Positions 1 through 7,933 of a stretch of 42,658 bases of DNA are shown here, piece after piece. Made by a program: the position numbers and the translations under genes. This DNA comes from Nonomuraea turkmeniaca (GTDB taxonomy: Bacteria > Actinomycetota > Actinomycetes > Streptosporangiales > Streptosporangiaceae), in NCBI RefSeq assembly GCF_005889735.1, contig NZ_VCKY01000073.1:1-42658 (forward strand). Reading direction: 5' to 3'. Within the stretch, counting starts at the first letter, position 1; every line of letters starts with the position of its first letter. The notes beneath the pieces are model-generated. The model was not told the DNA's origin and ran no database searches. It saw only the letters and a list, made by a program, of their open reading frames with translations.

Positions 1-268
1 CGTCGGGGTGCTCGCTCAGGACCTCGTCCACCATGAGATCCACGAGCTGGTCCCGGCCGGGCACATGCCGGTAGAGGGACATGGTCGTGAAGCCGAGCCG
101 ATCGGCCACCTTGCGCATCGACAGTCCCGCCAGCCCTTCGGCGTCGGCCAGCTCGATGGCGGCCAGGACGATCCGCCCCAGGCTGAGACCGGGCCGGGGG
201 TCGCGCTCCCGAGCCTGCCAGAGCAGCTCGATCCCCCGGTCCGGATCCCCGGCGCTGCCTCGCGTCAT
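1..268 (-). CDS. TetR-family transcriptional regulator, C-terminus beyond window
   Basis: Only the first 89 codons are present; the gene runs off the left edge. The start is ATG at 268, preceded by a strong AAGGAGG. The visible part contains the TetR-type helix-turn-helix: a first helix with LGRIVLAAIELADAEG, then LSMRKVADRLGFTTMSLYRHV near residues 50-70, the usual recognition helix. The effector domain is outside the window, so the ligand cannot be judged. It diverges from the beta-helix protein gene across a 32-bp palindrome, which suggests it represses itself and that neighbour (inference). Confidence 0.85.
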   Translation of the reverse strand, partial: MTRGSAGDPDRGIELLWQARERDPRPGLSLGRIVLAAIELADAEGLAGLSMRKVADRLGFTTMSLYRHVPGRDQLVDLMVDEVLSEHPD

Positions 269-282
269 TGGCGCCCTCCTTG

Positions 283-314
283 TTTATGGTGTACTACTAC
301 GTGTACGCCATAAA
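283..314. promoter_or_regulatory. 32-bp palindrome, probable TetR operator
   Basis: The sequence reads TTTATGG-N-GTAC, an 8-nt centre, then GTAC-N-CCATAAA. That gives 11 matching positions per arm. It lies in the 63-bp gap between the divergent TetR gene and the beta-helix gene, 17 bp before the latter's start. This is the classic size and place for a TetR-family operator; binding is inferred. Confidence 0.75.
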
Positions 315-331
315 CAGCAAAAGGAGTTCCG

Positions 332-2104
332 ATGTTCCATTTTCATGTCGCGCCTTCTGGTGACGACACCGGGCCAGGCTCCGCAGCGCAGCCCTTCGCC
401 ACCCTCGAACGCGCCCGGTCCGCGGCCCGCGAGGCGGCCGGAGACGTCGTCGTCCACCTCAGGGCGGGCGCCCACGTACTGACGAGGACCTTAGAGCTCA
501 CCGACGCCGATTCGGGGCGTGACGGCCACCGGATCGTCTACCAGGCCTACGGCTACGGCACTCCCGATCAGGAGCGGGCCGTGGTGAGCGGCGGCCGCCT
601 CATCACGGGGTGGCAGGTGCGGGACGGCGTGTGGACGGCCGATGTCGGCCGCCTCGACACGCGCCAGCTCTACGTGGACGGCCGCCGGGCCCTCCGCGCC
701 GGCATTCCGGCGTTGCCCGGCGATGCCCGCCCGACCGTCACGGGTTACGTCACGGACAGCGCGGATCCGCGCCTGTGGCACAGCCCGGGCGACGTCGAAT
801 TCGTCTACCGCGGTGTCTATCCCTGGACCGAGGCCCGCTGCGGGGTCGCCGGGGTCTCGGCCGATGGCGATGCGACGGTGGTCACCATGGCGCAGCCCGC
901 GTTCGGGTGGGCCGCCGAGCTCTACAACTCCACCTGGGAGGGGCAGACGTCCAGCGGGCTCGGGCTGCCCACGCGGATCGAGAACGACGCCGCCTTCCTG
1001 ACCGAGCCAGGGACGTTCGTGCTCGACCGGTCGCGTCCTGGCGCGCACCTCCTGCTCTATCTGCCCCGTCCGGGCGAGGACCCCCAGCGTACGCGGGTGG
1101 TCGCGCCGGTCCTGGAAACGCTTCTGCGTGTCGTGGGGACGCGGAACGTGTCTCTCCGCGGGCTGGTGTTCGCCGATGCCACCTGGCTGCGTCCCAGCCG
1201 TCCTGAGGGGTTCCTGCACTATCACGGCAGCGGCTACTACGAGGGCGGCGGCGTGGAGACGGCCGTCCTGGGGGAGGGGGCGTCGGTGACGTTCCCCGCC
1301 GCGTCGGCGTCGATCCCGGCGTGCGTGACGTTCGAGGACGTGGCGGGCGCGGAGATCGAGGGCTGCCGGTTCACCCGGTTGGGGGCGTTCGGGCTGAGTG
1401 TGTCCGGGGGCGTCGAGGTCGCCATGCGCGGCTGTGATTTCGACACGCTGTCGGGCGGCGGCATCTCCGTGTCGGACGGGCGGGACGTCACGATCGAGGA
1501 CACCTGGGTGCATGATGTCGGGCTCGACTACAGCGGGACGCCGGGGATCGCCGTGTCGGGCGGGCAGAGGTGCGTCGTCGCGAACAACGAGATCGCGGAC
1601 GTACCGCACTGCGGGATCGTCGCCGGTCCCGGTGAGGGGCTGCGCGTCCTGCGCAACCTCACCGTGGACACCATGAAGGTGCTGGCCGACGGTGGCGGGA
1701 TCTACGTGTCCGGGCCGCAGGGGTCGTCGCGTGAGGATGGGGCGACGGTGCAGGGGAACGTCATCGAGGACACGCGCACGCCGTACAACTTCGGGCTCTA
1801 CACCGACTACGGGGCCGCGTGGGTGACGGTGGAGGGGAACGTCGTCGCGCGGGCGGACAACACGGCCGTGCTAGGGGTGGCACCGCCGCTGGAGAACGTC
1901 GTCTACCGGGGGAATTACTGGGACGCCGACCCGGTGGGGCACGACAGCCCGCCTGATGGGGTGGCGTACGAGGGGAATGTGACGTTCAAAAATGAACAGG
2001 AACTGAACGCCGCCACCGCCGCCATCCGGTCCCAGGCGGGTCTGCTCCATCCCCGACCGGGATCGCGCACGTCCAAGCGAGCCGCCGAGACGTCTCTGCG
2101 GTAA
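332..2104 (+). CDS. Right-handed parallel beta-helix protein, probable carbohydrate-active enzyme
   Basis: 590 aa, ATG with AAAAGGAG 9 nt upstream. The N-terminus has the pattern of large beta-helix glycosidase/lyase-like proteins: PSGDDTGPG, then QPFATLERAR, VVHLRAGAHVL, and VSGGRLITGW near residues 85-95. The C-terminal half is rich in short repeated coils (VEVAMRGCDFDTLSGGGI, GIAVSGG, CGIVAG, GGIYVSG), typical of right-handed beta-helix repeats. The family resembles GH141-type and related proteins. No signal peptide is seen, so it may act inside the cell on imported oligosaccharides. The adjacent TetR gene and shared palindrome suggest substrate-induced control. Exact activity is unknown. 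Confidence 0.75.
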   Translation: MFHFHVAPSGDDTGPGSAAQPFATLERARSAAREAAGDVVVHLRAGAHVLTRTLELTDADSGRDGHRIVYQAYGYGTPDQERAVVSGGRLITGWQVRDGVWTADVGRLDTRQLYVDGRRALRAGIPALPGDARPTVTGYVTDSADPRLWHSPGDVEFVYRGVYPWTEARCGVAGVSADGDATVVTMAQPAFGWAAELYNSTWEGQTSSGLGLPTRIENDAAFLTEPGTFVLDRSRPGAHLLLYLPRPGEDPQRTRVVAPVLETLLRVVGTRNVSLRGLVFADATWLRPSRPEGFLHYHGSGYYEGGGVETAVLGEGASVTFPAASASIPACVTFEDVAGAEIEGCRFTRLGAFGLSVSGGVEVAMRGCDFDTLSGGGISVSDGRDVTIEDTWVHDVGLDYSGTPGIAVSGGQRCVVANNEIADVPHCGIVAGPGEGLRVLRNLTVDTMKVLADGGGIYVSGPQGSSREDGATVQGNVIEDTRTPYNFGLYTDYGAAWVTVEGNVVARADNTAVLGVAPPLENVVYRGNYWDADPVGHDSPPDGVAYEGNVTFKNEQELNAATAAIRSQAGLLHPRPGSRTSKRAAETSLR

Positions 2105-2135
2105 GGCGCCGGACGAACCGCCGTGCGGGCATCCG

Positions 2136-2930
2136 CTATCTCATGCGCGTGCCGTTGAGGCGTTGGATGACCTCGTCGTGCAAGATGCCGTTGGTGCAGA
2201 CCAGGCTGCCGCCCTCCAGGCCCCTCACCCCCGCGACGTCCGTCCAGACGCCGCCGGCCTCCTCGACGATCACCGTCAGCGCCGCCATGTCCCACGGGGA
2301 CAACTCGGGCTCGGCGGACAGGTCAACCGACCCCTCGGCGACCATCATGTGCGACCAGAAATCACCGTAGGCCCTGGTCCGCCAGCACGTGCGGCCGAGG
2401 TCGAGGAAGTTGTCGAGCTTGCCGGTCTTCTCCCAACCGCCGAAGCTCGAGTACGAGAACGACGCGTCCTCCAGGTCGGACACCGAGGACACACGCATCC
2501 TGGACGCCTTCGTCAGGCTCTTGCCGGTCCACGCCCCGCCCTCGGTCGCCGCCCACCAGCGCCGGCCGAGCGCCGGGGCGGACACCAGGCCGACCACGAC
2601 CTTGCCGTACTCCATGAGCGCGATCAGCGTCGCCCACACGGGCACACCGCGTACGTAGTTCTTGGTGCCGTCGATGGGGTCGATGATCCACGACCGGGCG
2701 CCCCAGCCGGTCTTGCCGAACTCCTCGCCCACGACCGCGTCACGCGGCCTGGCACGGCGCAGCGTGCCGCGGATCGCCTCCTCCACGGCGCGGTCGGCGT
2801 CGCTGACCGGCGTGAGGTCCGGCTTGGTGTCGACCTTGAGGTCGACCGCCTTGAACCGGCGCATGGTCATGTCGTCGGCGGCGTCCGCCATGACATGCGC
2901 GAGGCGTAGATCATCGGAATAACCCTGCAC
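2136..2930 (-). CDS. hisN: Histidinol-phosphatase, inositol-monophosphatase family
   Basis: About 264 aa. Dephosphorylates L-histidinol phosphate in histidine biosynthesis (family knowledge). Mg-binding motifs of the IMPase fold are present: GEE at residues 68-70, DPIDGTKN at 84-91, and WDMAALTVIVEEAGG near the C-terminus. The start DDLRLAHVMADAAD followed by TKPDLTPVSDAD matches actinobacterial HisN rather than general IMPases. I place the start at GTG 2930 because the homologous region begins there; an in-frame ATG at 2966 would add 12 unconserved residues. Neither start has a clear ribosome site. It is not near other his genes here. Confidence 0.88.
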   Translation of the reverse strand: MQGYSDDLRLAHVMADAADDMTMRRFKAVDLKVDTKPDLTPVSDADRAVEEAIRGTLRRARPRDAVVGEEFGKTGWGARSWIIDPIDGTKNYVRGVPVWATLIALMEYGKVVVGLVSAPALGRRWWAATEGGAWTGKSLTKASRMRVSSVSDLEDASFSYSSFGGWEKTGKLDNFLDLGRTCWRTRAYGDFWSHMMVAEGSVDLSAEPELSPWDMAALTVIVEEAGGVWTDVAGVRGLEGGSLVCTNGILHDEVIQRLNGTRMR

Positions 2931-3005
2931 GATCGCCCACGCTACCGTGTCGGGTATACAGAACATCAGTCACAGAGGGCTCTTTTCTGGTAACTCCCAT
3001 TTCTA

Positions 3006-3019
3006 TTACTTGCCAGTAA
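3006..3019. promoter_or_regulatory. Short palindrome TTACT-TGCC-AGTAA before hotdog gene
   Basis: A 5-bp-armed inverted repeat lies 10 bp before the start codon of the hotdog protein, in the gap with divergent hisN. A related half-site, CTGGTAAC, lies about 25 bp upstream. It is placed to block translation initiation or promoter clearance. TTAC/GTAA-type palindromes are common among regulators of acyl-CoA metabolism in actinobacteria; the regulator is not known. Confidence 0.35.
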
Positions 3020-3029
3020 CATATCGATC

Positions 3030-3479
3030 ATGTCGCTAGATATCGGTGCTTTGCTGCTCCAGACCGTCCCTTTTGCCCGCACGTTGGGTATCACCTTCGA
3101 CACCGTCGGGGACGGCCAGGCCGTTGGCCGCCTGCCCGACCGGCGGGAATTGCACAACCACGTGGCGGGCCCGCATGCGGGAGCGCTGTTCACGCTGGCC
3201 GAGTCGGCGTCGGGAGCGGCGATGCTGTCCGCCCTCGGGGATCAACTGGAGCGGGCGGTTCCGCTGGCCACGTCGGCGGCGATCGAGTACCGGAAGCTTG
3301 CCAAGGGCGAGGTCTCTGCCGAGGCGCGACTACTGGTGACGAGGGATGAGGTGGTCGCGCAGTTGGACGCGGGGGAGCGGCCCGTGTTCGACGTGGCGGT
3401 CGACATCAAGAACGCCGACGGCACCCTGGTGTCGACCTTCACCGTCACCTGGACCTTCCGCCCCAACAACCGCCCCTGA
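3030..3479 (+). CDS. Hotdog-fold protein, DUF4442/PaaI-like thioesterase
   Basis: 149 aa, starting at ATG. The single hotdog domain is visible: LHNHVAGPHAGALFTLAESASGAAM (about residues 42-66) is the central helix region with the His-Asn-His-rich entry of PaaI/YiiD-C/DUF4442 proteins. A long beta sheet follows (SAAIEYRKLAKGEVSAEARL, VAVDIKNADGTLVSTFTVTW). Members hydrolyse or bind acyl-CoA thioesters; the substrate here is unknown. It is monocistronic, diverges from hisN and converges with rsgA, with a GC-rich hairpin between. Confidence 0.75.
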   Translation: MSLDIGALLLQTVPFARTLGITFDTVGDGQAVGRLPDRRELHNHVAGPHAGALFTLAESASGAAMLSALGDQLERAVPLATSAAIEYRKLAKGEVSAEARLLVTRDEVVAQLDAGERPVFDVAVDIKNADGTLVSTFTVTWTFRPNNRP

Positions 3480-3550
3480 CCGCCACCTCGGCTCTTCCTG
3501 ATCGTGGCCGCGCGCCGCTTGAGTGATGTCGGTCTCGCCGGCCATTCGGC

Positions 3551-3585
3551 GGCCGGCCCGCGCGGTGGTCGAGCGAGGGCCGGCC
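3551..3585. terminator. GC-rich hairpin between convergent genes
   Basis: GGCCGGCCC and GGGCCGGCC form a 9-bp perfect stem with a 17-nt loop, between the hotdog gene (stop 3479) and convergent rsgA (stop 3645). No U-tract follows on either strand, so it is a weak or factor-assisted terminator candidate. Confidence 0.4.
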
Positions 3586-3644
3586 CGGACCCTTGCTCCC
3601 TGCCCCGAGGGACCTGCACCGGGGCACGGCGGGGCGTCGTGAGG

Positions 3645-4727
3645 CTACGGGCTCTGGGGATCGTCGTCGAGGGTGCCTTCGCGGCTGGACAGCAGGCGGC
3701 GGAGGGATTCCAGACGGGTCGGGTCGGCGCTGCCCTCGGCTACCAGGGCGTCGAGTGCGCAGCCGTCACCCAGGTGGGTGCAGCCTTTAGGACAATTGAC
3801 AGTGCCTTCCACCAGGTCGGGGAACGCGGCCAGGACCGTCTCCACCGACACGTGTGCCAGGCCGAAGCTGCGGACCCCCGGCGTGTCGATGATCCAGCCG
3901 CCGTCCGGGAGCTCCAAGGCCACGGCGGACGTGGACGTGTGGCGGCCGCGGCCGGTTACCGCGTTGACCTGGGAGACGGCTCGGTTGGCATCCGGGACCA
4001 GGACATTGACCAGGGTGGACTTGCCGACGCCCGAGTGGCCGACCATGACGCTGATGCGACCGGTCAGGTGCTCGCGGAGCTCGTCCAGCGGGCTGCCCTT
4101 GTGGACGACGACGTGCGCCACGCCCAGTGGCTCGTACAGCGCGACCAGCTCGTCCGGCGGGGCGAGGTCGGACTTGGTGAGGCAGAGCAAGGTGTCGATG
4201 TCCGCGTCGAACGCCGCCACCAGGATCCTGTCGATCATGCGTGGCCGGGGCGGCGGGTCCGCCAGGGCGGTCACGATGACGAGCTGTTCGGCGTTGGCCA
4301 CGATCGGGCGTTCGATGCCGTCGGTGTCCTCGGTGTCGTCGGCCGAGCGGCGCAACATCGAGGTGCGCGGCTCCACGCGGACCACCCTGGCCAGGGCGTC
4401 GGGGCGGCCGGACACGTCGCCGACCAGGGCGACCCTGTCGCCTACGACGATGCCCTTGCGGCCCAGCTCGCGGGCCTTCATCGCGACCACGAGGTGGCCT
4501 TGCTGCTGCTTACGTTTCTGGGCCGAACCCTTGGGGCGTCCGGGCTCGACCAGCGTCGTGTAGCGGCCGCGGTCGACCGCGACCACGAAACCTTCGACGG
4601 CGTCTTCATGCGCGGGGCGAATACGAGTCCGCGGCCGGGAGCCTTTGCCCGGTCTGACCCGTACGTCGTCCTCGTCGTACTCCCGCTTCCTCAGCGGTCC
4701 GCTCCCATACGCTCGCTCCCCTTCCAT
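3645..4727 (-). CDS. rsgA: Ribosome small-subunit-dependent GTPase A
   Basis: Circularly permuted GTPase that helps mature the 30S subunit (family knowledge). In order: an N-terminal OB-fold region (about 43-120), G4 TKSD at 184-187, G1 GHSGVGKS at 230-237, G3 DTPG at 281-284, then a zinc knuckle with Cys312, Cys316, His318, Cys323. The start is uncertain. ATG 4727 has no ribosome site. Homology begins at the CTG at 4694 (LRKREYDEDD), and a well-placed GGGGAG serves an out-of-frame ATG at 4708. aroA lies upstream on the same strand, but a 378-bp gap with a hairpin separates them. Confidence 0.9.
   Translation of the reverse strand: MEGERAYGSGPLRKREYDEDDVRVRPGKGSRPRTRIRPAHEDAVEGFVVAVDRGRYTTLVEPGRPKGSAQKRKQQQGHLVVAMKARELGRKGIVVGDRVALVGDVSGRPDALARVVRVEPRTSMLRRSADDTEDTDGIERPIVANAEQLVIVTALADPPPRPRMIDRILVAAFDADIDTLLCLTKSDLAPPDELVALYEPLGVAHVVVHKGSPLDELREHLTGRISVMVGHSGVGKSTLVNVLVPDANRAVSQVNAVTGRGRHTSTSAVALELPDGGWIIDTPGVRSFGLAHVSVETVLAAFPDLVEGTVNCPKGCTHLGDGCALDALVAEGSADPTRLESLRRLLSSREGTLDDDPQSP
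4691..4708 (-). other. Five-codon minicistron MGADR overlapping the likely rsgA start
   Basis: ATG at 4708 is preceded by GGGGAG at good spacing and reads MGADR then TGA. The TGA shares two bases with a CTG (4694-4692) that opens the conserved part of RsgA in the next frame. It may be a translational-coupling leader, or one base may be missing here so that the ATG at 4708 is really the rsgA start. Confidence 0.4.
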
Positions 4728-5105
4728 GGATTCATTGCTGGTGAATGCCTGTCGGGGCGGTCGTCAGCGGCTTGATGTGGCTGCTGACGTCGCACCCTGG
4801 GCGTTCGGTCACGGCACCCGGGCGGAGGAGACCTCCGGAGGGGGTGGTCCGTTGTCGTGCACTGGTCTCTGTTGTGGGCGCGCCGCCCGGGCCTGGGCGG
4901 GTGGCGTGGTGCGGGCAGATCCTCGCGTCGGAATGCGGGCAGCGGCGCGCCAGCACGTGTCGCCCTTCTCCGACGTGCCCGGAGCGGAGGTCGTGAAACC
5001 AGCCGGGCCCCGGGACCGGTCATCGTGTGACCGGCTCCGGGTTCAGGCGTCGGGCGCGGGTGGTGGTGTGCCCCGGTCCGGGGTCCGGCCGTCGCAGGCG
5101 AGTCA
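4728..5105. other. Intergenic region between aroA and rsgA
   Basis: 378 bp without a recognisable gene. It holds the hairpin at 5009-5041 on the aroA side. Open frames here have arginine/proline-rich translations typical of GC-rich noise. A promoter for rsgA is expected in the 4730-5000 part, but I see no convincing -35/-10 pair. Confidence 0.5.
5009..5041 (-). terminator. Two-tier hairpin downstream of aroA
   Basis: The inner stem CCGGTCA/TGACCGG has a 5-nt loop. An outer CCCGG/CCGGG stem is separated from it by a 2x2 internal loop. It lies 65 bp beyond the aroA stop, with no U-run. Confidence 0.5.
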
Positions 5106-6395
5106 TCATGCTTCCAACATCGCCGTCCACATCTGGACGAACTCCGGGAGGGTCTTGGCGGTGGTCGCGATGTTCTCCACCTCCACGCCGGGCACCCTGA
5201 GGCCGATCACGGCGCCGGCCGTGGCCATGCGATGGTCGTCGTAGCTGCGGAAAGTGCCGCCGTGGAGCGGGCGGGGGCGGATGATGAGGCCGTCCTCGGT
5301 CTCCTCCGCGTCGCCGCCCAGACGGTTGATCTCGGTGGCCAGCGCGGCGAGGCGATCGGTCTCGTGGCCGCGCAGATGGCTGACGCCGCGGATGCGGCTC
5401 GGCGTCGTCGCGAGCGCGGCTAGGGCGGCGATCGTCGGGGTCAGCTCCCCCACCTCGTGGAGGTCGGCGTCGATGCCGGAGATCTCGCCCGTACCCGTGA
5501 CCACCAGGTCGGTGACGTCCGCGCCGGGGCCCTCCGCCCTGGTCACCGTGGCGCCCATGGCCGTCACCAGACCGCGCAGGGCGTCGCCCGGCTGCGTCGT
5601 TTCACGTGGCCAGGCCGGGATGGTGATCGTGCCGCCTGTGACGAGGGCCGCGGCCAGGAACGGGGCCGCGTTGGACAGGTCGGGCTCCACCGTCAGATCC
5701 CTGGCCGCGATGGGCCCGGGCTCGACCCGCCAGACGTCGTGCTCGTTGTCGTCCACCGTGACGCCGGCCGCCCTGAGCAGCTGCACGGTCATCTCGATGT
5801 GCGGCTGCGAAGGCACCGGCGGGCCCACATGGCGGATCGTGATGCCCTTCTCGAACCGCGCCGCCGTCAGCAGCAGCCCCGAGACGAACTGCGACGACCC
5901 CGACGCGTCCAGCGTCACCTCGCCGCCCGCCAGCGGGCCGCTGATCGTGAACGGCAGCGCGTCGTTGTCCACCCGCGCCCCCAGCGCGCGCAGGGCGTCG
6001 AGGATGGGGCCCATCGGGCGTTTGCGGGCGTGCGGGTCGCCGTCGAAGGAGACGGGGCCGTCGGCCAGGGCCGCCATGGGCGGGACGAAACGCATGACCG
6101 TGCCCGCCAGGCCGGCGTCGATGGCGGCGCCGCCGCGGACCGGGCCGGGGGTCACGTGCCAGTCCACGCCCGCCGAGGTCTCGTTGCTCGCCACCAGCGT
6201 GGTGCCCAGCGCTCGCAGCGCGGCCACCATGAGGTCCGCGTCACGACTGCGGAGCGCCTGGCGCACGACGCCCGGGCCGTCGGCGAGCGCGGCGAGGACC
6301 AGAGCCCGGTTGGTCACCGACTTGGAGCCGGGCAACGGGACGGTGGCGGTGACAGGGGCGGTCGCGGTGGGTGCGGGCCAGTGCGGAGCGGACAT
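5106..6395 (-). CDS. aroA: 3-phosphoshikimate 1-carboxyvinyltransferase (EPSP synthase)
   Basis: 429 aa from ATG 6395. Transfers enolpyruvyl from PEP to shikimate-3-phosphate in the shikimate pathway. Signature motifs: PGSKSVTNRALVLAALADG near the N-terminus (phosphate-binding Lys/Ser), FDGDPHARKRPMGPILDALR (about 120-140), GSSQFVSGLLL, and RGHETDRLAAL in the C-terminal domain. Length is normal. A TTG two codons upstream is possible, but no ribosome site supports either start, so the message may have a very short leader. It diverges from the SRAP gene across a tandem repeat array. Confidence 0.95.
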   Translation of the reverse strand: MSAPHWPAPTATAPVTATVPLPGSKSVTNRALVLAALADGPGVVRQALRSRDADLMVAALRALGTTLVASNETSAGVDWHVTPGPVRGGAAIDAGLAGTVMRFVPPMAALADGPVSFDGDPHARKRPMGPILDALRALGARVDNDALPFTISGPLAGGEVTLDASGSSQFVSGLLLTAARFEKGITIRHVGPPVPSQPHIEMTVQLLRAAGVTVDDNEHDVWRVEPGPIAARDLTVEPDLSNAAPFLAAALVTGGTITIPAWPRETTQPGDALRGLVTAMGATVTRAEGPGADVTDLVVTGTGEISGIDADLHEVGELTPTIAALAALATTPSRIRGVSHLRGHETDRLAALATEINRLGGDAEETEDGLIIRPRPLHGGTFRSYDDHRMATAGAVIGLRVPGVEVENIATTAKTLPEFVQMWTAMLEA

Positions 6396-6483
6396 GGTCA
6401 AAGACTACTGGGGCGTGGCGGAGCGAGGTCACAGCCTGTGGATAACGAGTACGTGGCGTCTCGGCCCTGTGGACGACGCCCGC

Positions 6484-6610
6484 ACGGACGACGCACACCG
6501 TGGACGACGCACACCGTGGACGGCGCACACCGTGGACGGCGCACACGGCGGACGGCGCATACGGCGGGTGGTGCATACGGCGGGTGGTGCACACGGCGGA
6601 CTGGTGCGGA
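6484..6610. repeat. 16-bp imperfect tandem array between aroA and SRAP gene
   Basis: Seven consecutive 16-bp units (from 6484, 6500, 6516, 6532, 6548, 6564 and 6580) follow the theme GTGGACGGCGCACACC. They drift toward GCGGGTGGTGCATACG at the SRAP end. A partial unit follows at 6596-6610 and a degenerate one precedes at 6469. The period is not a multiple of three, and the array ends about 45 bp before the SRAP start codon. Confidence 0.85.
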
Positions 6611-6652
6611 AGCAAACATGCGAGCGAAAGCCGTACGTGGCAGGGTGGGGTC

Positions 6653-7399
6653 ATGTGCGGTAGATACGCATCGGCGCGCAAGAAGCACGAGCTGCTCGAG
6701 GAGTTCCAGGTCGAGCTCGACGCCGAGCCCGACAAGGAGCTCAACGCCGACTACAACGTCGCCCCCACCAAGAACGTCTACGCCGTCATGAGCCGCGTGC
6801 CCAAGGAGGCCGAGCGGGCGGTGCGGCAGCTGAGGGTCGTGAAGTGGGGCCTGGTGCCTGCCTGGGCGAAGGACCCGTCGATAGGGTCGCGGCTGATCAA
6901 CGCCAGGATCGAGACGGTGGCCGAGAAGCCGTCGTTCCGCCAGGCGTTCGCCAAGCGCAGATGCCTGCTCCCGGCCGACGGCTACTTCGAATGGATGCCG
7001 GTCGAAGGCGAGAAAAAGAAGAAGCAGCCGTACTTCATCCATCCGGAGGACGGCGGGGTGCTGGCCATGGCGGGCCTGTACGAATTCTGGAAGGACCCGT
7101 CGCGGGACGACGACGACCCGCTCAAGTGGCTCGTCACCTGTACCGTCATCACCACCGACGCCGAGGACCACTTGGGCCGCATCCACGACAGGATGCCCAT
7201 GATGATCGAGCGGGATCGCTGGCAGGAGTGGCTCGACCCCAAGCTCACCGACGTCGAGCAGGCCTCGCGGCTGCTGGTCCCGGCCGAGCAGGGGCGGCTC
7301 ACGGCGTACCCGGTCTCGACGGATGTCAACAACGTCAGAAACAACGGGCCGGACCTCATCAAACCCCTTCCTGATGAGGAGGAAACGGCGCTTTTCTAA
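6653..7399 (+). CDS. SRAP-domain protein (HMCES/YedK family), abasic-site DNA-protein crosslinker
   Basis: 248 aa from ATG 6653, preceded by GGGTGGGG. SRAP proteins covalently trap abasic sites in single-stranded DNA through Cys2 after Met removal (family knowledge). Visible key residues: Cys2 (MCGRYA), Asn83 in LINARIETV, Glu113 in DGYFEW, and His178 in GRIHDRMP, the full YedK catalytic set. An in-frame upstream extension exists but would bury Cys2 inside the chain and runs through the repeat array, so I reject it. Divergent from aroA; the array may carry its control region. Confidence 0.92.
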   Translation: MCGRYASARKKHELLEEFQVELDAEPDKELNADYNVAPTKNVYAVMSRVPKEAERAVRQLRVVKWGLVPAWAKDPSIGSRLINARIETVAEKPSFRQAFAKRRCLLPADGYFEWMPVEGEKKKKQPYFIHPEDGGVLAMAGLYEFWKDPSRDDDDPLKWLVTCTVITTDAEDHLGRIHDRMPMMIERDRWQEWLDPKLTDVEQASRLLVPAEQGRLTAYPVSTDVNNVRNNGPDLIKPLPDEEETALF

Positions 7400-7553
7400 A
7401 GGTGTAAGAAGCACGGTAAGTGGGCATCCGGTGAGGAAAGCGATGCATCCGTTTACTCGGTGTCACCGCCATAAAAGCCCCTAATTGCCACCGGGCGGGA
7501 CAACCGGGGAGTCCTCGCCGCGGGTTGCCCTCTTTACCCGGAGGTGCGGATTC

Positions 7554-7886
7554 GTGGACGTCACGACCGCTCGTGAGCGGTTGGAAGACATGCTCGCCGA
7601 GCTCGATCGTTCGATCGGGGTCCTTCAGGGCGATCCTGTCGCGGTACGCGAGCACTCGGCGGCCGACGCAGGCTCGGACCTGACCGACGCCGACCGTGCT
7701 CAGGCCATGCTCACCGTGGCCACCGCACAGCGGCGGGCGGTGATCGAGGCGCTCAAGCGCCTGGAGGAAGGCGCGTACGGCAGGTGCGTCGACTGCGGCA
7801 AGCCGGTGCCCGAAGGCCGCCTCGAGGCGCGACCCGAGGCGGCGCGCTGCGTCCAGTGCCAGTCCAAGAAGGAGCGCCGGCACTAG
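7554..7886 (+). CDS. DksA/TraR-type C4 zinc-finger protein
   Basis: 110 aa from GTG 7554, with GGAGG 9 nt upstream. The N-terminal helical hairpin (TTARERLEDMLAELDRSIGVL and a second helix AQAMLTVATAQRRAVIEALKRL) is followed by a four-Cys finger, CVDCGKP...CVQCQSKK. The spacing matches DksA/TraR family proteins, which act at the RNA polymerase secondary channel. Actinobacterial short members are poorly characterised, so a role in transcription is family inference. A longer in-frame ATG start at 7485 lacks a ribosome site. Confidence 0.8.
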   Translation: MDVTTARERLEDMLAELDRSIGVLQGDPVAVREHSAADAGSDLTDADRAQAMLTVATAQRRAVIEALKRLEEGAYGRCVDCGKPVPEGRLEARPEAARCVQCQSKKERRH

Positions 7887-7933
7887 AGCAGCCGACGTCT
7901 GGAGCGAGCCGCCGGACACGAAGAACGGCGGGT

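Noticed and set aside
491..1609. Long open frame antisense to the beta-helix gene
   Set aside because: Its translation is Arg/Pro/His-rich with no domain pattern. Such frames are expected opposite GC-rich coding genes. The same holds for long antisense frames at 10962-12488, 12311-13774, 18026-19528, 33841-35316 and 38409-40028.
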